DNA of 64,000 nt from Streptomyces sp. QL37 (GTDB lineage: Bacteria; Actinomycetota; Actinomycetes; Streptomycetales; Streptomycetaceae): the NCBI RefSeq assembly GCF_002941025.1, contig NZ_PTJS01000001.1, positions 5,089,472 to 5,153,471 of the forward strand, read 5' to 3'. The notes beneath the pieces are model-generated. The model did no database searches. It was not told the DNA's origin and worked only from the letters and a program-made list of their open reading frames with translations. Shown here in pieces: positions 1-8,461 of the stretch. Each line of letters starts with the position of its first letter. Within the stretch, counting starts at the first letter, position 1. Both the position numbers and the translations under genes were made by a program.

Positions 1-281
1 TCGGCCCGCTTCGCCGCGGCCTCCAGCAGCGAGTCGACCTTGGAGCGCTGCTCGGCCGAAGCGCTCTTCGCCTTGTTGTACTGCTGCGTCGCGGTGCCGG
101 CCTGCCGGTAGAGGGCGTCGACCTTCTTCTGCACTTCCTCGATGCTGGGCTTGGGGTCGGCGGGGGCGGCCGTCGCGCTCTGCGTGGAGAGCAGGGTGAC
201 GGAGGCGAGCGCCGCGGCCGTGAGACCGACGGCAGGGGTCGTGGTGCGCACACAGGTGCGCGGCTTGCGATGCGACGCCAA
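1..281 (-). CDS. NlpC/P60-type cell-wall hydrolase, N-terminal part only (runs off the window edge)
   Basis: Only the first 93 codons are present. The product begins MASHRKPRT, continues with a hydrophobic stretch (TAAALASVTLLS) ending in an Ala-rich signal-peptidase site near residue 40, then an Ala/Lys/Gln-rich helical segment of the kind that precedes the catalytic domain in streptomycete NlpC/P60 endopeptidases. The catalytic domain is outside the window, so the family is inferred from the leader and the upstream riboswitch. I chose the TTG at 281 over an in-frame ATG at 290: the strong GGAAGGAG lies directly against that ATG but 9 bases from the TTG, and MASHR is the usual start of these proteins. 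The exported enzyme would cut peptidoglycan stem peptides outside the cell. Expression is probably controlled by the c-di-AMP riboswitch just upstream. Confidence 0.75.
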   Translation of the reverse strand, partial: MASHRKPRTCVRTTTPAVGLTAAALASVTLLSTQSATAAPADPKPSIEEVQKKVDALYRQAGTATQQYNKAKSASAEQRSKVDSLLEAAAKRA

Positions 282-302
282 GGCCGGCATCTCCTTCCGT
301 GG

Positions 303-490
303 AACGCCTACCGGGTTAGCGATGGGGGTCCCCCCAGGCCGTTCGGGCACTGGGGGAGGGTTCGGGCGGAACGGAAGGCTGCCCTACGGCCCGGTGGAGA
401 CGGGCCGATTCACCCCGGTGCTGCGTGTGGGTCCCCGGTTCCGGGCTCCCTTCGGGGGAGTACGGATTCGGCGGGGGCGCCCGTGCGGCG
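303..490 (-). promoter_or_regulatory. c-di-AMP riboswitch (ydaO-yuaA type)
   Basis: Read on the minus strand, the leader holds the hallmark blocks of this riboswitch in the right order: GCCGAATCCG (463-472), GGAACCGGGGACCC (430-443), GGGGTGAATCGG (about 405-416), GTAGGG (about 382-387), and the closing CTAACCCGGTAGGCG (305-319). The last block ends about 13 bases before the ribosome binding site of the hydrolase gene. In Streptomyces such elements precede cell-wall hydrolase genes (rpfA and NlpC/P60 types), where c-di-AMP lowers expression. The outer boundaries are approximate. Confidence 0.9.
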
Positions 491-740
491 CGGTTCGCCT
501 CAAGGGGGTACGGGGCACCCGTCGGAGCACGCTAGCCAACCCGTGGTGTCCCTGTGAAGGTTGATGTTCGATATGCCCGATACATTTTCGTGACCTTTTC
601 CGGGCGGAGGTCCACCGGCCGGGAAACCACCCTGGAATCTCACGTTCCGTGGGTGGGCGACCTCGTTGCGCACACGGACCGGGGCCCTTGTCGCCGATGC
701 GGCCCGGGCTGTCGGTGCGGCCGCCTAGACTCGTGAGGCG

Positions 741-3179
741 ATGAGCAGCCTCTTTGACGACAGTTTCCTGACCGGCCTCCAGCAAGCGGAGGACGGCCCC
801 CCGCCGCCCCCTGAGGAGCACGCGCCCGAAGCGGTGCCGGAGGGCCTCTTCGAGGACGTCTTCGACGCGCCTCCGCCGCCGCGCGACGCCTACTACCGCG
901 ACGGCGCCCCGCGCCCCGTCATCGACTCCGCCGCGCTGCTCGAAGGGCTGAACACCGAGCAGCGCGCCGCCGTCGTGCACGCCGGGGCCCCGCTGCTCAT
1001 CGTCGCCGGGGCGGGCTCCGGCAAGACCAGGGTGCTCACCCACCGGATCGCCCATCTGCTGGCCGAGCGCGGGGTGCATCCGGGGCAGATCCTCGCGATC
1101 ACCTTCACCAACAAGGCCGCCGGCGAGATGAAGGAGCGCGTCGAGGACCTCGTCGGCCCGCGCGCCAACGCCATGTGGGTCATGACGTTCCACAGCGCCT
1201 GCGTGCGGATCCTGCGCCGTGAGTCGAAGCGCCTGGGCTTCACCTCGTCGTTCTCGATCTACGACGCCGCCGACTCCAAGCGGCTGATGGCGCTGGTCTG
1301 CCGCGACCTGGACCTCGACCCGAAGCGCTACCCGCCGAAGTCGTTCACGGCGAAGGTGTCGAACCTGAAGAACGAGCTGATCGACGAGGAGACGTTCGCC
1401 GGGCAGGCGGCCGACGGTTTCGAGAAGACACTGGCGCAGGCCTACGCGCTCTACCAGGCGCGGCTGCGCGAGGCCAACGCCCTGGACTTCGACGACATCA
1501 TCATGACGGCGGTGCACCTGCTCCAGGCGTTCCCCGACGTCGCCGAGCACTACCGCCGCCGCTTCCGGCACGTCCTCGTCGACGAGTACCAGGACACCAA
1601 CCACGCCCAGTACACCCTGGTGCGCGAGCTGGTGGGCCCGGCCGGCGAGGACGACGCCCCGGGTGAGCTGTGCGTCGTCGGTGACGCGGACCAGTCGATC
1701 TACGCCTTCCGCGGCGCGACCATCCGCAACATCCTCCAGTTCGAGGAGGACTATCCGGACGCGACCACGATCATGCTGGAGCAGAACTACCGCTCCACGC
1801 AGACGATCCTCTCCGCGGCCAACGCCGTCATCGAGCGCAACGAGAGCCGCCGCCCCAAGAACCTCTGGACGAACGCCGGCGCCGGCACCAGGATCGCGGG
1901 CTACGTCGCGGACACCGAGCACGACGAGGCGCAGTTCGTCGCCGACGAGATCGACCGGCTGACGGACTCCGGGGACGCGAAGGCGGGCGACGTCGCCGTC
2001 TTCTACCGCACGAACGCCCAGTCCCGTGTCTTCGAAGAGATCTTCATCCGGGTCGGGCTGCCCTACAAGGTCGTCGGCGGAGTGCGCTTCTACGAGCGCA
2101 AGGAGGTCAGGGACGTCCTGGCCTATCTCCGGGTGCTGTCCAACCCCGAGGACACCGTCCCGCTGCGCCGCATCCTCAATGTGCCCAAGCGGGGCATCGG
2201 CGACCGGGCCGAGGCGATGATCGACGCGCTGTCGATGCGCGAGAAGATCTCCTTCCCGCAGGCGCTGCGCCGGGTGGACGAGGCGTACGGCATGGCGGCC
2301 CGCTCGGCGAACGCCGTGAAGCGGTTCAACACGCTGATGGAGGAGCTCCGCACGATCGTGGAGTCCGGTGCGGGTCCGGCCGTCGTGGTGGAGGCCGTCA
2401 TGGAACGGACCGGCTATCTCGCCGAACTCCAGGCGTCCACCGACCCGCAGGACGAGACCCGTATCGAGAACCTCCAGGAGCTCGCCTCCGTCGCGCTCGA
2501 ATTCGAGCAGGAGCGGGCGGAGGAGGAGGGTGCGGGCACCCTCGCCGAGTTCCTGGAGAAGGTCGCGCTCGTCGCCGACGCCGACCAGATCCCCGACGAG
2601 GACGAGGACGGCTCCGGCGTCGTCACGCTGATGACGCTGCACACCGCGAAGGGCCTCGAATTCCCCGTGGTGTTCCTGACGGGCATGGAGGACGGCGTCT
2701 TCCCGCACATGCGCGCGCTGGGACAGGTGAAGGAGCTGGAGGAGGAGCGCCGGCTCGCCTACGTGGGCATCACGCGCGCCCGTGAGCGCCTGTATCTGAC
2801 CCGGGCGTCGATGCGGAGCGCGTGGGGGCAGCCCTCCTACAACCCGCCTTCACGGTTCCTGGAGGAGATCCCGGACCAGCACCTGGAATGGAAGCGCAAG
2901 GGGCCGATGGCGGCTCCGGCGGGGCCGACGTCCGGCATCACGTCGTCGCTGTCCTCGTCGCGCTCGAAGTCCGGGCCGTCGGGGTTCGCGACCCGGCGCA
3001 CCTCCGACAAGCCGGTGGTCACGCTGGTGGTCGGGGACCGGGTCACGCACGACCAGTTCGGCCTGGGCACGGTGACCGCGGTCGAGGGGTTCGGCGACCA
3101 GGCGAAGGCGACGGTCGACTTCGGCGACGAGCGGCCCAAGAAGCTGCTGCTGCGCTACGCGCCGGTCGAGAAGCTCTGA
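741..3179 (+). CDS. pcrA: ATP-dependent DNA helicase PcrA/UvrD (superfamily 1)
   Basis: An 812-residue 3'-5' SF1A helicase used in nucleotide excision repair, mismatch repair and removal of RecA filaments or stalled complexes. The Walker A motif GAGSGKT is at residues 90-96, followed by the ITFTNKAA motif, the DEYQDTN Walker B motif, GDADQSIYAFRGA, the QNYRST motif, and the C-terminal helicase block with TLHTAKGLEF and ARERLYL. The C-terminus carries the VGDRVTHDQFGLGTV fold of the RNA-polymerase-binding Tudor-like domain of PcrA. The start MSSLFDDSFL matches streptomycete PcrA. The gene is monocistronic and convergent with the M23 peptidase gene. Confidence 0.97.
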   Translation: MSSLFDDSFLTGLQQAEDGPPPPPEEHAPEAVPEGLFEDVFDAPPPPRDAYYRDGAPRPVIDSAALLEGLNTEQRAAVVHAGAPLLIVAGAGSGKTRVLTHRIAHLLAERGVHPGQILAITFTNKAAGEMKERVEDLVGPRANAMWVMTFHSACVRILRRESKRLGFTSSFSIYDAADSKRLMALVCRDLDLDPKRYPPKSFTAKVSNLKNELIDEETFAGQAADGFEKTLAQAYALYQARLREANALDFDDIIMTAVHLLQAFPDVAEHYRRRFRHVLVDEYQDTNHAQYTLVRELVGPAGEDDAPGELCVVGDADQSIYAFRGATIRNILQFEEDYPDATTIMLEQNYRSTQTILSAANAVIERNESRRPKNLWTNAGAGTRIAGYVADTEHDEAQFVADEIDRLTDSGDAKAGDVAVFYRTNAQSRVFEEIFIRVGLPYKVVGGVRFYERKEVRDVLAYLRVLSNPEDTVPLRRILNVPKRGIGDRAEAMIDALSMREKISFPQALRRVDEAYGMAARSANAVKRFNTLMEELRTIVESGAGPAVVVEAVMERTGYLAELQASTDPQDETRIENLQELASVALEFEQERAEEEGAGTLAEFLEKVALVADADQIPDEDEDGSGVVTLMTLHTAKGLEFPVVFLTGMEDGVFPHMRALGQVKELEEERRLAYVGITRARERLYLTRASMRSAWGQPSYNPPSRFLEEIPDQHLEWKRKGPMAAPAGPTSGITSSLSSSRSKSGPSGFATRRTSDKPVVTLVVGDRVTHDQFGLGTVTAVEGFGDQAKATVDFGDERPKKLLLRYAPVEKL

Positions 3180-3185
3180 CCCGGG

Positions 3186-3218
3186 CCGGCCGTCACACGG
3201 GCCCCGTGTGACGGCCGG
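3186..3218. terminator. Bidirectional hairpin terminator between pcrA and the M23 peptidase gene
   Basis: A perfect 15-bp inverted repeat (3186-3200 with 3204-3218) and a 3-base loop lie in the 41-bp gap between two convergent stop codons. There is no clear U-tract, as is usual in Streptomyces. Confidence 0.8.
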
Positions 3219-3220
3219 AC

Positions 3221-4858
3221 TCAGTTCGGGTTGATGCCGTGGCTGCGGAGCCAGGGCATGGGGTCGATCGCCGAGCCGCCGCCGGGCCGTACCTCGAAGT
3301 GCAGGTGCGGGCCGGTCGAGTTGCCGGAGTTCCCCGAGTAGGCGATGACGTCGCCGGCCTTGACCGAGCCGGAGCGGATCTTGGTGGTGCTGAGGTGGCA
3401 GTACCACGTCTCGGTGCCGTCGGCCGCGGTGACGATGGCCATGTTCCCGTAGGCGCTGTTCCACTGGGTGCGGACCGTGCCGTCGGTCGCCGCCATGACG
3501 GGGGTGCCGTAGGAGACGGGGAAGTCGATGCCCGTGTGGACGGACATCCAGTTCACGCCGGCCTGGCCGTAGGTGGCGCTGAGGCCGTGCTGCTTCACGG
3601 GCAGCATGAACTTGGGACGCGCGGCCTCGCGGCGCGCGGCCTCCTCCTCGCGCTTCTTCTTCTCGGCGGCCTGACGCTCCTTCAGGTCGATGCGCTCCTG
3701 GGTGCGGCTGGCGCGGTCGGCGAAGTTCTCGGCGTCGGCGCTGAGGTTGGCGAGCTGGGTGTCCAGCTTGTTGTTGGCCACGGCCGGCTTGACCGTTTCG
3801 GCGGCCGCCATGGACGCGGTCTCGTCCTTCGTCTCCTCGCTTCCGCCGACGCCGCTCACCGAGGCCGCGGCGATGCCCGCGACGCTCATGACACAGGCGG
3901 AGGGGACGGCGACGGTGAGGAGCGCGGAGCGCTTCGCGGGGGTACGGCGCCGGCCCCGGCCGCCGCGCGGGGCGGCGGAGGAACGGCTCAGGGGGCGGGC
4001 GGATGCGGCCACGGAGGCGGACTCCGCGGTCACGTCGAGGACGTCCGACACCGGCTCGGGTCCACCATGGGCTTCGAGGGCCTCGGCGTACGGGTCGGTG
4101 TGCGCGATCCCGTTCTCGGCGGTCCCGTCCTCGGCCATCCCGCCCTCGGCGGTTCCGGAGTGGTCGTGGGAGCCGGGGGAGTCGTGCGTCTGAGGCGAGC
4201 CGTGGAGGTCGTGGGAGGCGAACTCGGCGGTCTCGTACGGCTCGTAGGACGCCGACCGGTGTTCGTACGAGGGATACGACGTCTGTTCGGGTGCGTACGC
4301 GGCGTCCTCGGGCGTGGCGCCGGTGTTCCAGGCGGTGGCGTCGAAGGTGCCGGTGTCGGGGGTGGCGTAGCTCTCGTAACCCGTGGTCTCGAAGGCGGGC
4401 ACGCTGTACGTGCCGGTCGCGTAGGCCGTGGTGTCGAACGTCGCGGTGGGGAAGGCGCCTGTGTCGCCCGCCGCCCACTGGTCGGCCTGGCCGCTGTGGT
4501 TCCAGCCCGTGGTGTCCCACTGGCCCGTCGCGTCCGGGGCGGGAGCCTGGGTGGGGATTCCGGCCTCGGGCATCCAGGTGGCGGTCGTGTCGTAGCCCTG
4601 GGGGGCCTGCGGTGGGTGGGCCTGCGCGTCGTAGGCGTCGTACGAGGCCTGTTGATGCGCTCCGGTGTCCCACTGGCCGCTGTCGTGACCACCGCCGTAA
4701 CCGGCGTCGTACGCCGGGGCGTAACCGCCGCCGTACGGCGTCGCCTGGCTGTTGTCGTGCTGGCCCGGCAGGGTCCCGAAGAGCGGGTCGGTGTCGAAGC
4801 TGCCGGTGGACTGGCTGTCGTATCCGGCATACCCGGCGTGGGGGTGCTGGTCGTTCAC
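3221..4858 (-). CDS. Membrane-anchored M23 family peptidase with long disordered N-terminal region
   Basis: A 545-residue protein. The first 300 or so residues are low complexity (rich in Gly, Tyr, Thr, Gln, Asp, with repeats such as GYDTTATW). A basic stretch and one membrane segment (LLTVAVPSACVMSVAGIAAA) follow, then an Ala/Glu/Lys/Arg-rich coiled coil (RIDLKERQAAEKKKREEEAA), and a LytM/M23 domain. The Zn ligands are visible as HTGIDFP and HLHFEV. The domain should act outside the membrane on peptidoglycan cross-bridges, or serve as an amidase activator. I chose the GTG at 4858 (VNDQHPHAGYAG) because a GAGAGAAG site precedes it. The long reading frame upstream of it is non-coding. The gene stands alone. 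Confidence 0.88.
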   Translation of the reverse strand: MNDQHPHAGYAGYDSQSTGSFDTDPLFGTLPGQHDNSQATPYGGGYAPAYDAGYGGGHDSGQWDTGAHQQASYDAYDAQAHPPQAPQGYDTTATWMPEAGIPTQAPAPDATGQWDTTGWNHSGQADQWAAGDTGAFPTATFDTTAYATGTYSVPAFETTGYESYATPDTGTFDATAWNTGATPEDAAYAPEQTSYPSYEHRSASYEPYETAEFASHDLHGSPQTHDSPGSHDHSGTAEGGMAEDGTAENGIAHTDPYAEALEAHGGPEPVSDVLDVTAESASVAASARPLSRSSAAPRGGRGRRRTPAKRSALLTVAVPSACVMSVAGIAAASVSGVGGSEETKDETASMAAAETVKPAVANNKLDTQLANLSADAENFADRASRTQERIDLKERQAAEKKKREEEAARREAARPKFMLPVKQHGLSATYGQAGVNWMSVHTGIDFPVSYGTPVMAATDGTVRTQWNSAYGNMAIVTAADGTETWYCHLSTTKIRSGSVKAGDVIAYSGNSGNSTGPHLHFEVRPGGGSAIDPMPWLRSHGINPN

Positions 4859-5123
4859 CAACTTCTCTCTCGCCTCGGCAGCAGAACCTGTTCCGGGGTC
4901 CGGTGGGGGGATCCCAGGGTGAGCAGTGGCCGCGACTGTACCCGGCGGTAGGTGAGGACGACAATCTTCGGCGGGTTTCCGGCCCCCATGAAACGGGCAA
5001 TCGGCCGCCTTTCGGTGGACGGTGGAAGCAGCCTTGGCTCTATGTTCGAAATTCGTTCTATTCGTTGAGTGGTGGCCGGTGCTCACGGAGCGGAATTCGT
5101 GGCCCCGCAGGCCGCGGCCCCGG

Positions 5124-5774
5124 TCACCAGCCGTCCCAGTGCAGGACCTGCTCGCGGGGAATCCGCCGGGCGGGGCGGAAGTCGGTGCCGACGGTGTACG
5201 CGACGGGGATGAAGGCGGCCTGCATGACCTCCGCGTACGGGATGCCGAGCGCCTCCGCGAACTCCCGCTCCAGCGGCAGGTTGCCGGTCGTCCACACGGT
5301 GCCGAGGCCGCGTTCACGGGCGGCGAGCATGAAGCTCCACGCGGCGGGGAGGATCGACCCCCAGGTGCCGGCCTGGTGGGTGACGGAGAGGCCCTCGGTG
5401 CGCCCCTCGACACAGGGGATGACGTACGCGGGAACCTCGTGCAGATGCCGGTGGAGGTGTCCGACGCCGGTGTACACCCGGTCCATCACGCCCGGCGCGA
5501 CCTCGGCGCGGCGCACATCCCGCGCGGGCAGCGGCTGGTGGGCGTCCGGGACACTTGCGCTCGCCCGCCACAGGTCGGCGAGGACGGCCCGGCGGGCGGG
5601 GTCGGTGACGATGACGAAGTGCCAGCGCTGCCGGTTGCGGCCGGTGGGCGCCTGGACGGCGAGGTCGACGCACTCCTCCAGGAGCGCGCGGGGGACCGGG
5701 CGGGTGAGGTCGAGCCGGTGGCGCACGGCCCGGGTGGTGGAGAGCAGGGTGTCGGAAGCGAGACCGAGGTTCAT
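5124..5774 (-). CDS. Nitroreductase family protein
   Basis: A 216-residue FMN-dependent oxidoreductase-like protein. The N-terminal RAVRHRLDLTRPVP and LEECVDLAVQAPTGRNRQRW blocks bind FMN phosphate in this family; the C-terminal RGLGTVWTTGNLPLE and ALGIPYAEVMQAAFIPVAY blocks are also typical. It probably reduces small nitro-aromatics, quinones or similar compounds using NAD(P)H in the cytoplasm; the substrate cannot be read from sequence. The start ATG at 5774 gives MNLGLASDTLLS. It is divergent from an IclR-type regulator across 81 bp, so that regulator may control it. Confidence 0.88.
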   Translation of the reverse strand: MNLGLASDTLLSTTRAVRHRLDLTRPVPRALLEECVDLAVQAPTGRNRQRWHFVIVTDPARRAVLADLWRASASVPDAHQPLPARDVRRAEVAPGVMDRVYTGVGHLHRHLHEVPAYVIPCVEGRTEGLSVTHQAGTWGSILPAAWSFMLAARERGLGTVWTTGNLPLEREFAEALGIPYAEVMQAAFIPVAYTVGTDFRPARRIPREQVLHWDGW

Positions 5775-5855
5775 GCGTTGAGCCTCGTACGGCCTGGGCG
5801 GGGGCGGAAGACCGGGCTTCCACTGAGTGGAATCCGGCGAGCGGGATCCAGTGGT

Positions 5856-6563
5856 GTGCAACGGAGAGACAGGGGTCGGGAGTTGGGTGAGAGTGTGGCG
5901 AGCCGGCTCTTCTCGGTGCTGGACGCCTTCGAGGGCGGCGGTCCGGCGGCGCTGCGGCTCACGGACATCGCGGCCCGTACGGGGCTCCCGGCGCCGACGG
6001 CGTTGCGCCTGGTGCGCGAGCTGGTGGCGTGGGGCGGTCTGGAGCGGGGCGCGGACGGCAGGTACCGGCTGGGGCTCCGGCTGCGGGTGCTCGGCGCGGC
6101 GGCGCCCTGCCCGCGCGGACTCCTCGACGCGGCGCTCCCGGCCCTGCGGGCGCTGGGTGCCAGGACCGGCGGTCAGGCGGATCTGGCGGTGCTCTCCGCT
6201 CCGTCGGCCGACGGGGTGCTGTGCCTGGTGAGCGGGGAACGGCCGCCGGCACACGCCACGGCGTACGGGAAGGTGCTGCTGGCTGGCCCGCCGGAGGAGC
6301 TGCCCCGGCACACCCGGCACACGGTGGTCTCCCCGGGCCTCCTCGCCGGCCAGCTCGCCCGGGTCCGGGAAGCCGGACTCGCGGTCTGCGCCGAGGAGTT
6401 CCGGCTGGGGGAGGTGTCGGTGGCCGCTCCGGTGCGGGGCCCTTCGGGAACGGTCGCCGCGCTGGGCGTGACGGTGCCCACCGGCGTACCCCTGGAGCGG
6501 GTGGCGGCAGCGGTCCGTGCGGCAGCCCTGCGCGTACGGCCTCCGGAGCCGTCACCGGCGTAG
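5856..6563 (+). CDS. IclR-family-like transcriptional regulator
   Basis: A 235-residue protein with an N-terminal winged helix (SRLFSVLDAFEGG, LTDIAARTGLPAPTALRLVREL, GADGRYRLGLRLR) and an IclR-type effector domain (HATAYGKVLLAG, GLAVCAEEFRLGEVSVAAPV, ALGVTVPTGV). It is slightly shorter than typical IclR proteins (about 250). The start is uncertain: GTG 5856 is used, and TTG 5883 or GTG 5895 are possible. It probably binds the 81-bp divergent intergenic region and controls the neighbouring nitroreductase gene and itself. Confidence 0.85.
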   Translation: MQRRDRGRELGESVASRLFSVLDAFEGGGPAALRLTDIAARTGLPAPTALRLVRELVAWGGLERGADGRYRLGLRLRVLGAAAPCPRGLLDAALPALRALGARTGGQADLAVLSAPSADGVLCLVSGERPPAHATAYGKVLLAGPPEELPRHTRHTVVSPGLLAGQLARVREAGLAVCAEEFRLGEVSVAAPVRGPSGTVAALGVTVPTGVPLERVAAAVRAAALRVRPPEPSPA

Positions 6564-6589
6564 ACGAGCAGGTGGCGTCAGGTAAACAG

Positions 6590-6684
6590 GCGGGGCAGGT
6601 GCACAGGCGGTCAGGCGAAGAGGTGAACAGGCGAACAGGCGGTCAGGCGAGCGGGCGGTCAGGCGAGCGGGAGGTCAGGCGACC
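6590..6684. repeat. Degenerate short tandem repeat (CAGGCGGTCAGGCGA-like)
   Basis: Several imperfect copies of a roughly 15-17 bp unit built on CAGGCG/GTCAGGCGAGCGGG lie between the IclR-like gene and the convergent lipase gene. They overlap the lipase stop codon at 6675-6677. There is no obvious hairpin function; this looks like local slippage expansion. Confidence 0.6.
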
Positions 6685-7670
6685 GAGGCGGCTCCTGGGG
6701 CGCCGAGGGCCGCGCCGTCGGACTCGAGCGCCTGGCGGATCGCGGACGCGACCGCCGGATGGACCGGGAGCGCGAGATGGCCGATTCCCGTGACCCGCAC
6801 ATTGACGGCGTCGAGGTCGGGATGGTCGACGCAGGCCGTCTCCACGGGGAGCATCACCCGGTCCAGCTCGCTCCAGAAGCTGACGAACCGGGTCCGGCAG
6901 CCCGGGGCGGGGCGGCGCAGCTCCTCGATCAGATCGGATCCGCCGCGCATCTGGCGGACGATGGGGTGCGCGCCTGCCAGCGGGGCGGCGGCGGTGCCGC
7001 TGTGCGGTGTCCCGAGGGTGACGAGTGTGCGGACCCGCCGGTCCCCGCCGAGCCGCTGCACGTAGTACCGCGCGATCAGGCCGCCGAGGCTGTGGCCGAC
7101 GATGTCGATCCGGCGGTGCCCGGTGCGGGCGCAGATCTCCTCCACATGGCGGTCGAGCAGCTCGGCCGCCGTACGGATGTCGCAGGTCAGCGGTGAGTAG
7201 TTGAGCGACTCCAGATGGCGCCAGCCGTGCCGGGCCAGGGAGCGGCGGAGCAGGACGAATACGGAGCGGTTGTCGATGAAGCCGTGCAGGAGCACGACCG
7301 GCGGGCGGGTGTCGGCCGCGGAGGGGAGTGCGGCCGTGCCCGCCGTGCCCGCCGTGCGGGGGCTGCCCGCCGTGTCAGCGGTGTCGGCTGTGTCAACGGT
7401 GCCCGCCGTGTCAGCGGTCTCAGTCGTGTCCGCCGTGTCTGCCGAACGGGTGGTCCGGCCGGGATCCGCGGCGGATCCGGCGCCGGGGCCGGGGCCGGGC
7501 GGGGGCATGGGGGACCGGCGCTCCGGGGCGAGGCCGGACGGGTAGATGAGCACGTGCCCGGCGAGAATCACCAGCTCCAGCGCGGTGGCTCTGATCAGAG
7601 TCGACGACAGCCAGGCGGGGCGCAGGCACTGCCTGCGCAGCAGTAGGGGTAGGAAGGGCAGGACCTTCAT
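6675..7670 (-). CDS. Membrane-anchored or secreted triacylglycerol lipase-like alpha/beta hydrolase
   Basis: A 331-residue protein. Residues about 22-45 form a hydrophobic segment (LSSTLIRATALELVILAGHV) that could be an anchor or signal. Residues about 76-113 are a Thr-Ala-Asp-rich repeat linker. The hydrolase domain then has the oxyanion block VVLLHGFIDNRSV, the nucleophile elbow GHSLGG (Ser194), and candidate acid Asp270 and base His298 (GIGHLALP). It is like the LipA/EstA group of extracellular lipases. The start ATG at 7670 has a GGAGG 7 bases upstream; the longer upstream frame lacks support. It is divergent from the icmB-like gene. The linker DNA is a short-unit repeat and may vary between strains. 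Confidence 0.87.
   Translation of the reverse strand: MKVLPFLPLLLRRQCLRPAWLSSTLIRATALELVILAGHVLIYPSGLAPERRSPMPPPGPGPGAGSAADPGRTTRSADTADTTETADTAGTVDTADTADTAGSPRTAGTAGTAALPSAADTRPPVVLLHGFIDNRSVFVLLRRSLARHGWRHLESLNYSPLTCDIRTAAELLDRHVEEICARTGHRRIDIVGHSLGGLIARYYVQRLGGDRRVRTLVTLGTPHSGTAAAPLAGAHPIVRQMRGGSDLIEELRRPAPGCRTRFVSFWSELDRVMLPVETACVDHPDLDAVNVRVTGIGHLALPVHPAVASAIRQALESDGAALGAPGAASVA
7332..7445. repeat. In-frame microsatellite-like repeat inside the lipase gene
   Basis: A run of short repeats (GCCGTGTCAGCG/GTGCCCGCC-like units, 9-15 bp) encodes the Thr-Ala-Asp-rich linker (TADTADT, TAGTAGTA). Units are multiples of 3 bases, so the frame survives copy-number change. Confidence 0.75.
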
Positions 7671-8015
7671 GGCCGACCTCCTGCACTGGCATGCGGGGGA
7701 GGCGGCTCCTGCCCCGTACGCCCTCACGGGAGCGCTGCGGAGGTGACCGGCGGCCCTGATGCGGGGCCGGGGGCCGTACCACCGTGCCGTGCGGCTGACG
7801 GCACGGTGGTACGGCGACCTCGTCGCGGCTCCCCTGGCGGCGCTCCCCGCGCGGCCGATGGGCCGCCCGGTGCTGGGAACGACGCCGGCGAACATGTCCC
7901 ATGTGTGATTTCCCCCTCCCGGTCCACCGCGAAACGACACCGTGCGGGATGCTGTGGATAACGTTCGTTCACATCACCGGCCCTCCGGGCACGGGAAACG
8001 CATGTGGAGGCATTG
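7671..8015. promoter_or_regulatory. 345-bp divergent intergenic region with a perfect 18-bp hairpin (7773-7815)
   Basis: No credible gene lies here. It should carry the outward promoters of the lipase and icmB-like genes. Near its middle, 7773-7790 and 7798-7815 are perfect 18-bp complements with a 7-base loop. Such a hairpin is unexpected between divergent genes and could be a leftover terminator, a transcription insulator or a structured leader. Confidence 0.6.
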
Positions 8016-8429
8016 ATGGGTGTGACCGGTCCTATCCGTGTGGTGGTGGCCAAGCCGGGCCTCGACGGCCATGACCGCGGGGCCAAGGTGATCGCGCGGG
8101 CACTGCGGGACGCGGGCATGGAGGTCATCTACACGGGGCTCCACCAGACCCCCGAGCAGATCGTCGACACCGCGATCCAGGAGGACGCCGACGCCATCGG
8201 TCTCTCGATCCTCTCGGGTGCGCACAACACGCTCTTCGCCAAGGTCATCGAGCTGCTGAAGGAACGCGACGCGGAGGACATCAAGGTGTTCGGCGGCGGC
8301 ATCATCCCCGAGGCGGACATCGCTCCGCTCAAGGAACAGGGGGTCGCGGAAATCTTCACACCGGGTGCGACGACGGCCTCGATCGTGGACTGGGTGAACG
8401 CGAACGTCCGCCAGCCCGCCGAGGCCTGA
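8016..8429 (+). CDS. icmB: B12-binding small subunit of an acyl-CoA mutase (isobutyryl-/methylmalonyl-CoA mutase type)
   Basis: A 137-residue stand-alone cobalamin-binding domain. The base-off/His-on signature is complete: DGHDRG at residues 17-22 (His19 the cobalt ligand), LSILSGAH, and [10 protein letters not shown]. Length and sequence match streptomycete IcmB, the small subunit that joins a separate large catalytic subunit. A catalytic large subunit lacking its own B12 domain is encoded at 60832-62412, and the two may work together. I chose the ATG at 8016 because GTGGAGG sits 5 bases upstream; the GTG at 8004 is inside that site. The gene is not in an operon with its partner. Confidence 0.88.
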   Translation: MGVTGPIRVVVAKPGLDGHDRGAKVIARALRDAGMEVIYTGLHQTPEQIVDTAIQEDADAIGLSILSGAHNTLFAKVIELLKERDAEDIKVFGGGIIPEADIAPLKEQGVAEIFTPGATTASIVDWVNANVRQPAEA

Positions 8430-8461
8430 GAGCCGGCCGGTGGAGGCCTGAGCCGCCGGTC

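Noticed and set aside
384..2708. 774-residue minus-strand frame opposite pcrA
   Set aside because: It is a shadow of pcrA and crosses the riboswitch. It has no ribosome binding site or recognisable domain.
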